NCBI GenBank assembly: GCA_036244855.1
Contig: BQKZ01000030.1
Span: 96,946 to 160,945, forward strand
Origin: Temnopleurus reevesii
Taxonomy: Eukaryota; Echinodermata; Echinoidea; Temnopleuroida; Temnopleuridae
Length of the DNA stretch: 64,000 nt
Direction of reading: 5' to 3'
Position 1 is the stretch's first letter. Each line of letters begins with the position of its first letter. Below, in pieces: positions 1 through 12,900 of this stretch. The notes below the pieces were generated by a model, which was not told where the DNA came from, did not search any database, and saw only the letters and a program-made list of their open reading frames with translations. The position numbers and the translations under genes were made by a program.

Positions 1-58
1 TGATTAGAGGCTGCAACCCCGTCAGTTTCTGATTAGAGGCTGCAACCCCGTCAGTTTC
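1..58. repeat. 29-bp direct duplication
   Basis: Two identical 29-base units (1-29 and 30-58), each beginning TGATTAGAGGCTGC, lie head to tail at the window edge. The array may continue to the left. It is presumably intronic to the GTPase gene. No function is visible. Confidence 0.9.
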
Positions 59-1762
59 ACTGTATGCTTGGGACATTTACTGGAAATTTAAGTGGAATAC
101 TCACGTAAACCATGGTATGCAAGTGATATTAGAAATATGTGAATCATATATCTAGCATGAGATTGCATTCTTGTAGAAGTCTTTAGGCTCGAAGGAGTCA
201 TGTTTATCTTATCACCTTGGTGATAATTTTATTGTAGGGAATTAAGTTACTTTTCTGGACCCTTGGTTTACAAATTATTACATAATTCTCGTGATCATTC
301 TAACTTGATATTGGATAAGAAAAAAGTGGATAGAACATACTATTACTGCCTCACTGTCTGTACGTATATATATTTAAAGAGGAACCCATTCCTGAGATTA
401 TTGTGATGTCAGTGGATGAAAGTAAAAAGAGATGAACAAACTGTGAATTTGAACAAAATTAGATTTTCCATGGCTATGATATTCTTGAAATATTAAGATA
501 TCTGCCACTGATTTTGATCCTCGAGATCGGCAACTGTGAATTGGTGACGTCATGTGGACTAACTCACATACCAAATTACACTTTCTTTTTTTCCAGAAAG
601 GTCAACAAAATGTTGGTTTCTCACTTGAGTGTAGCATGGATTTATCAATTCTCTATGTAGTGGGAAGGAATCATGTTGAACTTTCATTTCTATATTACAT
701 TATATCAATTTGTGAAAAAAATTCTTATACAAAATGAATGGGAGTTGTCTGCACGCCACAGATTCTGCTAAAGTAGCCCACCCAGCTTTCTGACGGATCT
801 TAAGCATGGGAGATCATTGAAAATTTGAAAATAGATTACTTTAGTACAGATTGTCAGATCTTGCTCAGATTTGCAGTCTGTTCCTCTGACTTTTCTTCAT
901 TCACTGAGAGCACACAATCCAGGTGAATTCCCCTTTAGTTAATGCCGTCCATTGACCAGCTCAGAAATATGCTACCCATTCATGGTAAAGTGTACTTTGC
1001 AATACAACATTTAGATAATGTTCTGTGCAGACACTTGAAGTACCAGCCTTTTCTCCAGACCAATCATATGTTACCTCCAGACAGCATTGTATCACTCTCA
1101 AGGCCAGACAGTTGTGATATATGGGGTCCCCACTCAGCAATCAATCATACACCCCTCCACTCAGAAGTAGATCATTCTAGTGTGTCTATGAGCCAATCAG
1201 CAGTCAGGGTTAGACCTCCATTCACCAATGAAAAGAGGTTGCTGTTCAGTTAAGAGTTTAGAAGGGGAGTGGGTGTATTTGTAGGGGATGGGTATCATAA
1301 GGAGGAAATAAAACCTACAGCAGCATACAAAGTGTATAAAACACTTCATACTCTATGATAGGGGGGTTACATTGTATTTGGTTGATACTATTCAAGGAAT
1401 CATGTGAAATACATGTGTTCTGGTCATCAATTTATTAACACAATTTATTGGATATTTCAATGCTGATAATTGAGTTCTTTGCATTCTACTAAAAGAACTT
1501 AAACAGGGTTTTAGGTGGCATGCATTACATACAACAGGAATGTGAGTTTGAATTTAGATATGAGTAATTATTTGTAAGCAACACCAGAGATTAAAAAAAA
1601 AGTAATGTGGTTTCAATTATTGATGACGATAGTTCGTCCATAATGTAAAAAGTATCTTGCATGGCACAATTACGAACAAATATTTTTACAATTTCTATGA
1701 TTTGGATAGTAGTGCCAATCAATTTTTGTTGTACTGGTTTGTGTGATTTGGCTTGAAAAAAG

Positions 1763-2077
1763 CTATTGGCCTATATTCCGATGTCAGGTTTAACTTAAAA
1801 TAGAGTTTAAATCTGTTGTTTAAGTATGGGAAGCCAAAAGAGGCTTGAATCTATAACAGTCTGTGTTTAATTTACCAGCACATTTGGAACCCATATTATT
1901 AAAAGCTGTCTTGGAATAAAAAAAATAAAAAAAATAAAAAATAATAAAAAAAAGGAAAAAAAAAAAAATAAAAAAAAAAATAAAAAAATTAAAAATTTAG
2001 AAAAAAAGGGCTACCCATACTTAAACCACAGATTTAGACTCAAATGTAAGTTAAACCTGATATCAGAAAATGAGCCA
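1763..2077. mobile_element. Foldback/MITE-like element with A-rich core
   Basis: Imperfect inverted arms of about 70 bp (about 1765-1834 and 2008-2077) share blocks such as CAGGTTTAACTTA, TAAATCTG and GTTTAAGTATGGG in opposite orientation. Between them lies an A-rich tract at about 1918-2007. Arms, size and lack of coding fit a non-autonomous foldback element. The exact ends are uncertain. Confidence 0.65.
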
Positions 2078-2379
2078 TGGTGTTTACATGTAAGTTTGAC
2101 TTTCGCAGAGTTGACTGTATTTTCACTTAAACCTCTTACCTGTTTAGTGTTAAATTCTCTCAATTTAGAATGTGGTTTCCTCTCAGCTGTCGGTCACTCC
2201 ATGTGATTAATGTTGTCTCTGAATAGGAGTAGTAGGCTTGCTTAAAATGCAAGGATTCATGTAAGTCACACCCTCCACCCACTCTGAGAATGCAGGTCTA
2301 GTTTTGCCACAGGGCCTATGTCATGCACTTAGACAAACATGTTTTCCATTCTCCTGCTTTCCAATACGAGTCAAACAAT

Positions 2380-2873
2380 AGGGTTGTTCACACTTCGCAA
2401 AATTACATCAATGTTCAAACATCAATGTCAGGTTGATGGTAATTCATAGTGCGATTTTGATTTTGTGATGATATGGATCCAATTCACACTTCGGAGTAGA
2501 ATTATTCTGGAATTATGCAGAAATATCACTTTTTTTACAGTAGTGCCAACGATCAGGTGATTAGAACATCAATGTAATTAATTTCACAATGCATGCATTA
2601 TGAAATTTCTACTGTACAGGTTCACTTGTACAGTGATTGTTCTAATCCAGTGATCACTTTTTTATTTTCGAACAAAAATTTTGCATTGTGATTTTGCTTT
2701 ATTTGTCATTTTGTTGACATCAATTTGTGACAGTTTGGTCACACATTGTGCGCCATTGTCAGTCCAAATCTGAATCACGATTTGAATCGCCTCTGTAGTC
2801 TGAACAGCGCCTGAATAACATTGATGTTTGGTTCGCTATACAAATCACTTTGATTTCGTAGTGTGAATACCCC
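2380..2873. mobile_element. MITE-like element with GGGTTGTTCACACT-type ends
   Basis: The left end reads GGGTTGTTCACACTTCG and the right end is its approximate reverse complement (AGTGTGAATACCCC). A subterminal inverted pair carries ACATCAATG/CATTGATGT. Both edges are flanked by TA. It has no open frame of note and is best read as a non-autonomous DNA element of about 490 bp. Confidence 0.55.
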
Positions 2874-3914
2874 TACTAATGGGGGCTCAAGAAGAGTGCT
2901 CCAAGTGTTATCCACATCATATTTCATGGATTTTTCAGATAGGCAACTACTTCTGGAGCATGCAAATATTCTAGCAATTTGATGTGTTTTTTTTGCCATA
3001 TGCTCTCTTCATACGTTTAACTGAAAGTTAAGATATATTTATTGAGAGACCAACCTTAGAAAATGTAGGATCTAAAATTAGAATGGAAACCACCAAAAAG
3101 CTGAACCAAATGTTTCCTCCTTTATTTTTCAGGAAAATACAGAAAGTTTTGATGGGTTTTATTTGCACTAATTTCACTATTATGAATTTGTTCAAATTTT
3201 ACATATTAGAAAGCCCTTAGACTTGTGTATATAATGATCTTACAAAATTGGGAAAATATTAATTCACGCTAATATCGGTATGTCTGAATTGGATAAAAAT
3301 CTTTGCCAGCTAAAATATTGACTTTTACTGTACGCTCCTCTCCTTTAGATGCATCAAGAGCATTGTCTTGTCTATGGATTCTTTTGCATTAGCTAAATAT
3401 TTAGATGCAGTATCTCTTCTGAATTCTTGCTGTAATACCTCAAGTTGAAATCCGTTTAAAAGTCATGTGAAGAGTACTTCAGATAACAAGTTATAAATTT
3501 GGTTTGATGTCTCAAGGGTTTATGACATCATCTACAAGAGATTATCATAGATTCAGTGTCTGTATGTATTTTACGTCTGCACTACTATCATTATAAATAT
3601 TTTTGTATGACTTCTAGAATTCTGTTTATTACCTCGGTCAACCTAGTTTGATTTAATTCAATCTCTTGCCAAAAATGTAATCTACAATCAGAAGATAATA
3701 ATTCATATGAATTGCCAATTTTGTTCTGTATAGAAATAACAGACAAAATATTGCTCTATCTTTTCTCAAAATTTCATAGATAGATATTTTGTCCATTCTA
3801 TTTTGTTCATGCAGCTATTAATCAGCCAATTTGATTTCTTGCTATATGCTGGAAGATATCAAATTTGCAGTCAAATAACGTAGACATTATTCTCTTTGTT
3901 CTCATCTTTTGCAG

Positions 3915-3969
3915 GGAAATGCCACGCTGCATCTATACCCACACTTCAAGGAACTGGCCAAGTTGGAAG
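3915..3969 (+). CDS. GTPase gene, first exon in window
   Basis: Encodes GNATLHLYPHFKELAKLE plus the first base of the next codon (phase 0 in, phase 1 out). Acceptor TTTTGCAG and donor AAG|GTAGGT are both good. It lies between the switch I region and G3, so at least the P-loop exon precedes it. Confidence 0.75.
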
Positions 3970-6900
3970 GTAGGTGTTACCCCAAATCTTCTATTTGTAA
4001 ACATATTAATATTAAAGGTACCATTTCTCTTGATTATGGTTGTGACAAGAATGAATGGTTGATTGTTTTGGAGGGTTTTGCAAGTTTATCCATTTCCGTT
4101 CAAAGAAAACTTGTTAAATTTTTTTACCATTTGTCATTTTTCTTTTGAAAATTTACGAAGACAATGTACGTCCCTTCGAAGATAGACTATAGGTTGTGTA
4201 ACCAGTATGTTTGAAAGGAATAGAAAGAAGATGTCCTGCAGCTTTTCCTGCAGGAATGTCTTTGATTCATCCACGTTCATTGAAATGCAAGTTACTGCGG
4301 ATTATAACTTTCTTGCAATATACTATTTCCCAGTCACACAGACTGACATTTTCTCACATCCATTCTCAAAAGTAATAGTACCTTTAATATCGTAAATGTC
4401 ATAACTGTAAGCATTTAGAAGGAAACAATATGAATGAGATGTCCAGAGAAGAATGACAACAGATACACTGGTGGCAGCGGTGGGATACAATCAATACCCA
4501 GTCTATGTACGCTTCACCTGCATGCTGATACGTGTATGTTCAGACTCTTGCTATCAGCTGCCCGGTGAAGTGTATAGAAACTGGTATATTGCATCTGGAG
4601 ATCAAGTGTTTATTAAACGTACAGTATAATTGATTTGCACAAAAATTTTATTTGAAATAATTACATTTTTTCCTTATCATTCTTTATTTCTCTCTTTGCA
4701 TCCTTCTTACTACATGTTACCCCCCCCCCAAAAAAAAACAGGTCTTCCTTGACCTCCTACCTCTCTCTATCTCTCTCTCTCTTCTTTCCTTTCCCTCCTT
4801 TCTCTTTTTCACTTTCTCCCTTCTTTTAACCCACCTCTCTTGCGGCTAGCTTCCCCATTTTTCTCACAACTCCTTTTCACACACTTCCATTTTGGCACTG
4901 AGCTGTTCTTTTGTAAAATCTCCTGTTCCTATCCATTCTCCCAACTCCCTCTCATTCTCTTTCTTCTCTTACTATCCCCTTTTGACACGATCCTTCCTTT
5001 TCACTTCTCACACAAATCTGCTTCTTTCTTGTAGGCCTCTTATACTGTTATGACTCCTGAAATCTCATTTTCATTTCGTATTTGTCTCAGGTAATTTCTG
5101 CCTACCTATTTTGATTCTTGTTTGAAGAAAGAGTATTAAAAGAACACAATATATTCATGAAAAAAAATGCAATGATTACCATTACTTCTTAAACTTGTAT
5201 ATCCCGACTGTACCTGAGCAGAGTTCTATAATTTGATTAAATTCCCATAATTATCCCAACCCAGACAAAACCAATGCTGGATTAATCACAATTTCATCAT
5301 GCAAATTGCACTTTTGAACCCGATTGAATTGCATTCATTCTGCTTGTAACTACACATTAGGATCTGGCTTTGTACTAACATCATAGTTTTGTTTGCCCGG
5401 AGTCTGGGGCGGTATGGAATTGTTGGGTTGTGAAATGCGTGTAGGCTGTATGGAGTGGAGACAGACTTCTGGTCTGCTAGCGGCGGCGTCTGCGTAGCGT
5501 AAAGCTTCAATGCCCCTTTAAGTTAGATCTGGCATGAGAGATTGGTCAGATCAGAAGCAGAAAACACTACGTATCCTCTCCTGTAACCGAATGGATGTGA
5601 GATGCGTCATGTAGCTGTTTTGATATTTAACAATTTTCTTCAGTTTGCAGCTGCAAATCAATTCAAGCTTTCAATTATAATGAATAATAAAAGTAGCTGC
5701 AAGATATTATTTTCAGTGGGTGATAGAATGTTTAAACTTTTACCATCAGATTTCCCATTCCCACTTTCTATTTATGCCCCGGAAGCAACACGATTCAGCA
5801 CAACTCTATGTTAATTCACAGTTAACTGCCTCAGAACAACGAGTCGGGGTGATTCGTGTTGCTTCCGGGGCCCTATGTGACCAGGGAGGTGTTTCACCAA
5901 GATAAGAAAGACTTTACGCACGACTTTACGTTCGATTGGTATCCCTTCTTGCGCTGAATGCGCGCAATATTATGNGTGATTGGGGTGTTGTCTACTGCTC
6001 TGCGCTGCTACATCTTGATGCATTGTGAGACGACGTTGGTGATTGGGGTGTTGTCTACTGCTCTGCGCTGCTACATCTTGATGCATTGTGAGACGACGTT
6101 GGTGATTGGGGTGTTGTCTACTGCTCTGCGCTGCTACATCTTGATGCATTGTGAGACGACGTTGGTGATTGGGGTGTTGTCTACTGCTCTGCGCTGCTAC
6201 ATCTTGATGCATTGTGAGACGACGTTGGTGATTGGGGTGTTGTCTACTGCTCTGCGCTGCTACATCTTGATGCATTGTGAGACGACGTTGGTGATTGGGG
6301 TGTTGTCTACTGCTCTGCGCTGCTACATCTTGATGCATTGTGAGACGACGTTGGTGATTGGGGTGTTGTCTACTGCTCTGCGCTGCTACATCTTGATGCA
6401 TTGTGAGACGACGTTGGTGATTGGGGTGTTGTCTACTGCTCTGCGCTGCTACATCTTGATGCATTGTGAGACGACGTTGGTGATTGGGGTGTTGTCTACT
6501 GCTCTGCGCTGCTACATCTTGATGCATTGTGAGACGACGTTGGTGATTGGGGTGTTGTCTACTGCTCTGCGCTGCTACATCTTGATGCATTGTGAGACGA
6601 CGTTGGTGATTGGGGTGTTGTCTACTGCTCTGCGCTGCTACATCTTGATGCATTGTGAGACGACGTTGGTGATTGGGGTGTTGTCTACTGCTCTGCGCTG
6701 CTACATCTTGATGCATTGTGAGACGACGTTGGTGATTGGGGTGTTGTCTACTGCTCTGCGCTGCTACATCTTGATGCATTGTGAGACGACGTTGGTGATT
6801 GGGGTGTTGTCTACTGCTCTGCGCTGCTACATCTTGATGCATTGTGAGACGACGTTGGTGATTGGGGTGTTGTCTACTGCTCTGCGCTGCTACATCTTGA

Positions 6901-9900
6901 TGCATTGTGAGACGACGTTGGTGATTGGGGTGTTGTCTACTGCTCTGCGCTGCTACATCTTGATGCATTGTGAGACGACGTTGGTGATTGGGGTGTTATC
7001 TACTGCACTGCGCTGCTACATCTTGATGCATTGTGACATGACGTCTGCGATATCTACTGCACTACGCTACTACATCTCGTTGCGTTGTAACTTGAGGCTA
7101 AATGCAGCATGATGTAGTGGTGTAGCTCAGTTAGACCATGACATCCAGCTTCGAGTCAACGCATCGTTTCAAATCGCTTCTCAGTGGTAAATGGTATAGT
7201 GTGCTTGTGAACAAGATCTAATACAAATTCTTTGTTTGTACGCAATAAAGAAGAAGTAAATGCATTAATTTACTAACATGATTATGCTTTTTTAGTGAAA
7301 TTGAATAAGAGATGAATTGTTCTGTTATGAAATTGTTTAAAACAAATTCGGTTTCCTGAGCATGCCCTTACATGGTCCAGAAATACAAGCAAAAATAAAA
7401 TTCATAATGTTTAGATATATATCTCCTTCATTCTGGCAAAAACGTTTATGTTGAGATTGGTGTATTTAGCTCTCTATGAAATTGGTCTACATTTGTATGA
7501 ACATTGAGACAATTCATTTAACTTTTTCTTTTCCTGTTGGAGCCTTGGTTAGCAAATTAAATGGAAATGTGACAATCCTTTATGAGACAGTCTGCAACAC
7601 CTGACTATTTTTTTTTGTTACAGGAGTGGTGGAATACCTGAACACGGAGGTGATTACATCGAAGCAGAAGAAGTTCAGTCTGGTTACGTTCGTAGACACT
7701 CCGGGTCTGGTTGATGGTGATATGAAGTACCCTTTTGATGTCGAACAAGCCATCCTCTGGCTAGGTAAAAACATTATTGAATTGAATTAAATTGAATTAA
7801 TTTATTTCCTTTTTCATATACATAATCAATACAAAATAACATCACAACTAAAAGAATAAAAGAGGCGAGTACCCTGATAGCACAGCTTGTGTTGGGATCG
7901 CCTGTACAACAAAACAAAGTGAAACAAAATCATCTCTTTGAAGAAAGTTAAAGAAAATAAATTATTACATATTATTATTTGGAGTAAACAAACACTTTAA
8001 GAATAAAACGAGATGGATAAAGGAATAGAAAAAGTTTGAGAGATATAAAAGGTAAGAGAGAGAAGAGCAATGAGAAGAATAGAAGAATTTTGGCATTTAA
8101 TATCATAATGTTAAATATCGATGTCAAGAGAGAGCATCTGGTGTATTAAACACTTGACAGCAAGCATTTCAGTTGCAGGTGTTGGTCCTGTTCGACATTG
8201 AAACACGCCAGTACATTAATAACCATATGCATATGTTAATGTTAACATAAATGCAAAAGGGAAAAATTTGTAGTACAAACAAGTATACAATTACGAGGAA
8301 ATTAGATTATTTTTCATTTTGGGCGAAAAAGTATACAGAGAAAGTGAATTTTGAACCGCTTCTGGCAGGGAGTTCCAAAGCTTTGGGCCTGTATAGCGAA
8401 TGTCAAACTGAAATCTTCGGGTTCTATGTTTTGATAAGTGGTATACACCAGGGTACCATGTTGAGCAATACTAGTTTGATGGTGATATGAAGTACCCCTT
8501 TGATGTGGAACAAGCCATCCTATGGCTAGGTAAAAACATTATGCTATACTCCAGGGTACCATGTTGAGCAATACTAGTTTGATGGTGATATGAAGTACCC
8601 CTTTGATGTCGAACAAGCCATCCTCTGGCTAGGTAAATGAGACAATATACTATATGGCATGGGCATCCTCTTCTGGGTTGGGTTGCTCATCTGCGCCTCA
8701 TTGGCATACGCAATGTAACTGTGGGTTTGGTGAAATCTAGAATTTTTCCTGAAAATCACCAACTGGATGTAAAGTGATTGGGATGCAGAGAAGGATGCCA
8801 AATATTTTGAACTGCAAAAATGAGAGGGGTGTATAATCAAAATAACTTTGTTCCTGGTCAGATTTTGCTAAGATATTTCTCACACATATTCTTTCGTATA
8901 ATTGTGATCAGATTAGAATTGAATAGGATATTCATTAATTTCATGATTTTTTTCAAGCTTAAAGTTTAGGTGCGCAGACGTTAGACCTCCCATCATACCC
9001 AAAGTACCCTGTAGAGTATTTACCCGTTTGATAAAAAAGCCAGGAGTATTGATCAGTAGTAGCATTTGAATCAACGGAGATTAGCCAACCACAAGTGCAG
9101 ATTCAGAAATAAGTATCACACAAAGATAATGATAAAATGAGATTGAGGGGACCATAGTCAGGAGAGTAGTGTGATGGGGAACAAAAGTGATGTAGAGCAA
9201 ACAGAGTTTTGGGCGAGTTGAGTTAGAAAAACATGACCGGCGGATGGCTGAATAAATAATACTAGTTTTAATGTTAGCCAACAAAGCGACAATCAAGAGT
9301 CATTTGTCCACGCTCAGGACCCACACACCACAACACTGCTATTTGGTTGCAAATAATACAGATATTGGGACCTATTGAGAAAGAGGAAATTTTTGTTGCA
9401 ATAAAGAACAAGTACGGTAGAAAGATAGTTCTCTCAATTTTACAAAGTATGTTTATAGATTTCAACCATGACTAATCATTTTTTTAGCCATTAAAAGTCT
9501 TGAACAAACATTCAACAAAATGAACCTTAAAACTTTGTTGAATTGTCATATCACCATTGTGTGTATTGTCAAGTTAACAATATGAAGCATTGGTTGACTG
9601 AACTATGTTGTAACCTACATATGCTGAACTTGAGAACGTAAAAGTTGGCTCAAATAGGTAGTTGTCAGAAAGCGATGAACCTGTTCCTTTTGTGAGAAAT
9701 GTGCCGTTCTGGTAAAAAAACAATTGCTTAAACTTTGGATTCAGTTTATATTGTAATGCAGCAATCGTATTTCTAAGGGGTTTTGATATCTTCACTTTTG
9801 TCATGCTAATTTAGGTATAAAAGCCCCCTTGTGCCTACATGTATGTGAATACGAAGTCTGACAAAGAAGAAAAGTGCTTGAAATGCGCACATTTTTTGTA

Positions 9901-12900
9901 TTGTATTAGTTTCCAATCAGATCATAATACAATATGTACAATTTTTTACAAAATACAATGATATGATATATGATATGTACAAATGCAACAAAATTAGGTG
10001 CATTTTAGCCTTTTTCTTTATATTTGTCAGCCTTCATTGCATCAATTTGCATAGGTGTGAGAGGATTTTACTGTGGTATCCCCTTTTAAAATGTATTTAT
10101 AATATATTTAGCTTGGGTTGATTGTTATAAGCTCCAGGAAAAACTCATGAAGCTCACGTTTTTATGCTCATCACAATAAATGTCAAAATGGGTTTTATCC
10201 TTGGCTTAGGTTATTAATCACTATAGGCTTCTTAAGTATTCAATCTTGTACATTTTCACTAATGTATCCAGTAATTTACCATTTCCATTCAAAAGCTATT
10301 TCCGCTTCTGGATACAAAGAAACATTTCCGTCATTAAGGGGTAGATTTGTTTAATTGTTGGGCCTGCCGACGTCATGTCTGCTTTCTTTAGGGCTCTGAC
10401 GCAGTTAGATTATTTGGATCGCCACCCACAGACAATGAGTGAGAGCTTGAGATAGAAACTTCTCTGCATGAAATGCTTGAATGAGGAAGAGAGGGGAGAC
10501 ATGAAGTCATTGTACAAAAGTGACTAAAAAATATGTTAAGATTCCAACCGTTCAGGAATATGATTGAGATGTATATTAATATGAATTCAGAGCTTTTATT
10601 ACATGTGAATGGCTGAAAGTATTACACATACACATTTTTATCAACTTGGGATAATGAAATCACATTTGCAATGTCTAGCAGTTATCATATACCTTTGATT
10701 AAAGGACAACGATTTAAAAAGATCTGTATGCATAGTTTGTCCGGAAATTTTGTTACTTTACTCTTTCTAAACATCTAGTCCCAACATATTTTTTTAGTAT
10801 TTACTAAAAAAATTTTTCATTATTTAGTACCTGTCTTAAAAAAAGCTACTAAATTACATGTATATGACTAAGTTTCTCCTACCAGTACCCATTCACCTCC
10901 CCTAGGTAAAGTGCAGCATAGTATTGATGAATTTCTTGTGGAATTATCTAAACTTTGCCATTCAGATCAGTACCCCCTTTTCCCCCACCTCAGAGCTATC
11001 ACACCATAATACCAATGAGCCTTTCCACCTAAACTTTACCATCTAGTGATATTCAGAGCTTGATATTACATGTTTTAAGGTTAAAAAAAACTAAGCGTAA
11101 CGATGCCCATTTTCATGCCTGTGTAAATTTAAAACTGCGATAAGACAGTATGATGTTTATGCGATGGCATATTGGAGCGGTGTTATCTAGATGTAACATA
11201 AGATGGGATGTGTGGGAGAGATTCTGATGGTTGACAATTATTAGCATTTTTGAGGGGGCGTATTGTGTGGATTGGAAGGGCACGGTGTGAGGACTCGGTT
11301 TGGGATGCAGGCATGTATTTACATCTCTGATGTGGTGTAATGCGTCATGATAGAGATGGATAGAAAAGGATGTTGTTTGCTAGAACAGATGTTTGGGCTT
11401 TGTGTTGGATAAATCTACAATTTTTGATTGTCTCAATGTTCAGTTTTGTCATTTTGCTTCTTTCTTTAAGTAGATAATTGATTTGTCTGTTTCTTCTTCC
11501 TCTCATCCTCACTTGAGTATTCCTTACCGCCTTTTATTTCCATTATCCGTCTTCCATTTGAATGTATTTTACACAGGTTTCATTGGCATATTGATAATTA
11601 ATATACATGGTCCCTTAATTGTAATTGTTAGATTAAAAATTATAATGTACATACTAAACAGCTGAAGTGAATGAAATACCTTGTTCCATAGATACCAACC
11701 TTTCTAGAATTTGCATGCGGTCAAAATTAGAATGTGAATAATGCAACGGTTTAACCAAACTGAGAGCAAGCATGACAACAATAACCACAATCCTAGCCAG
11801 TCACTTTTAATGGAAGCCTTAAATTCATATGAAAATACCCCTCATGCACATTCCGCAACGTTTCGCAACACTGAAAATATAAAATGAATTATAAATTGAT
11901 TAAATAAAACTTGAGTTCGATTCGAATCCTGCCCGTGGCATTAATTTCCTTCAGGAAAAATGTCTACATTGTACTGCACTCAACCGAGGTGAGGTGAATG
12001 GGTACCTGGTTGGTTATCCCATGAAATGCTTTGGCACTGGTGACAACGAGCTAAAGCCAGGGTAATAGTAATTCAAAGCGCCTTGAGCACTCCACAGAGT
12101 GGAAACATGCGCTATATAGATTATAAATGTTATTATTGATCATCATTCTGTCGGTTTTTCATCTTTCTATAGGTGACCTACCTGACCTGATCTTTGTGTT
12201 CTTTGACCCCATCGGTCAAGCGTTGTGTAAACGCACCATGAACCTGGTTGATTACTGATCCATTTTGTCTTTCTACAGGTGACCTAGCTGACCTGATCTT
12301 TGTGTTCTTTGACCCCATTGGTCAAGCGTTGTGTAAACGCACCATGAACCTGGTTGAGAAGCTGAATGAGAAGCACGCTGACCGGGTCAAGTTCTACCTC
12401 ACCAAGGCGGACGAAGCTGGACATGAGAGTGACCGACAGGTAGGGGACATACGTCGAAGTTATAGTGGAGTTTAACCTAATTAGGATACAGTCAACCTCT
12501 TTTCAAATCTGTTCATTTGGGTTAGGTTATAGATTGTGAATACCCAAGTAGCTAAACCTAATGGCCCGTACTCTGTTAGGGGATTTGACTTAACCTGAGA
12601 CGAAGCCATTGTTACCTAGACCCAGGCTATTCATAAGTTAAACCAATGGCCTAAATAACAATGACCGAGACTGTGGTTATGGTAAAACTCGCTTTAGGAA
12701 TATGAGCCATAGTTATCTCATGCAAGTTATAAACCAGGAAATTATTTTAGTTTTATCATTCGATTAGCAGTTTTAGACATTGAGGAAGTGTTTACTATAG
12801 AGTTCTTTGTTAAAAAGTTGCTAAAAAATATTTTGTTTTGTAATCATGCTAAAAAAAGGCATAGCAAATTGCGATTGGATACCAGAAAAATTATTCCCTG

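Larger units (their letters stand above)
59..3914. other. Noncoding sequence upstream of the first visible GTPase exon (presumed intron)
   Basis: AT-rich sequence with many stops in all frames, apart from two palindromic elements listed separately. The first recognisable exon of the + strand gene begins in phase 0 at 3915 after a TTTTGCAG acceptor, so this stretch should be intron. I looked for a P-loop-encoding exon (GxxxxGKS/T) and found none here. Confidence 0.5.

Noticed and set aside
942..1253. 103-codon open frame (MPSIDQLRNMLPIHGKVYF...) with an acceptor-like CCCTTTAG just upstream
   Set aside because: No family features, no matching partner exon and only moderate length; openness of this size occurs by chance. 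It may deserve a protein search but is not supported here.
3222..3250. Many AATAAA, TATA and TGTAAATA-like words across the AT-rich regions
   Set aside because: Such words are expected often at this base composition; only the AATAAA at 22803 has positional support.
5958..7112. 384-codon + frame and 332-codon - frame across the tandem array
   Set aside because: Both come from a stop-free 63-base unit repeated in multiples of three; no start context or independent coding evidence.
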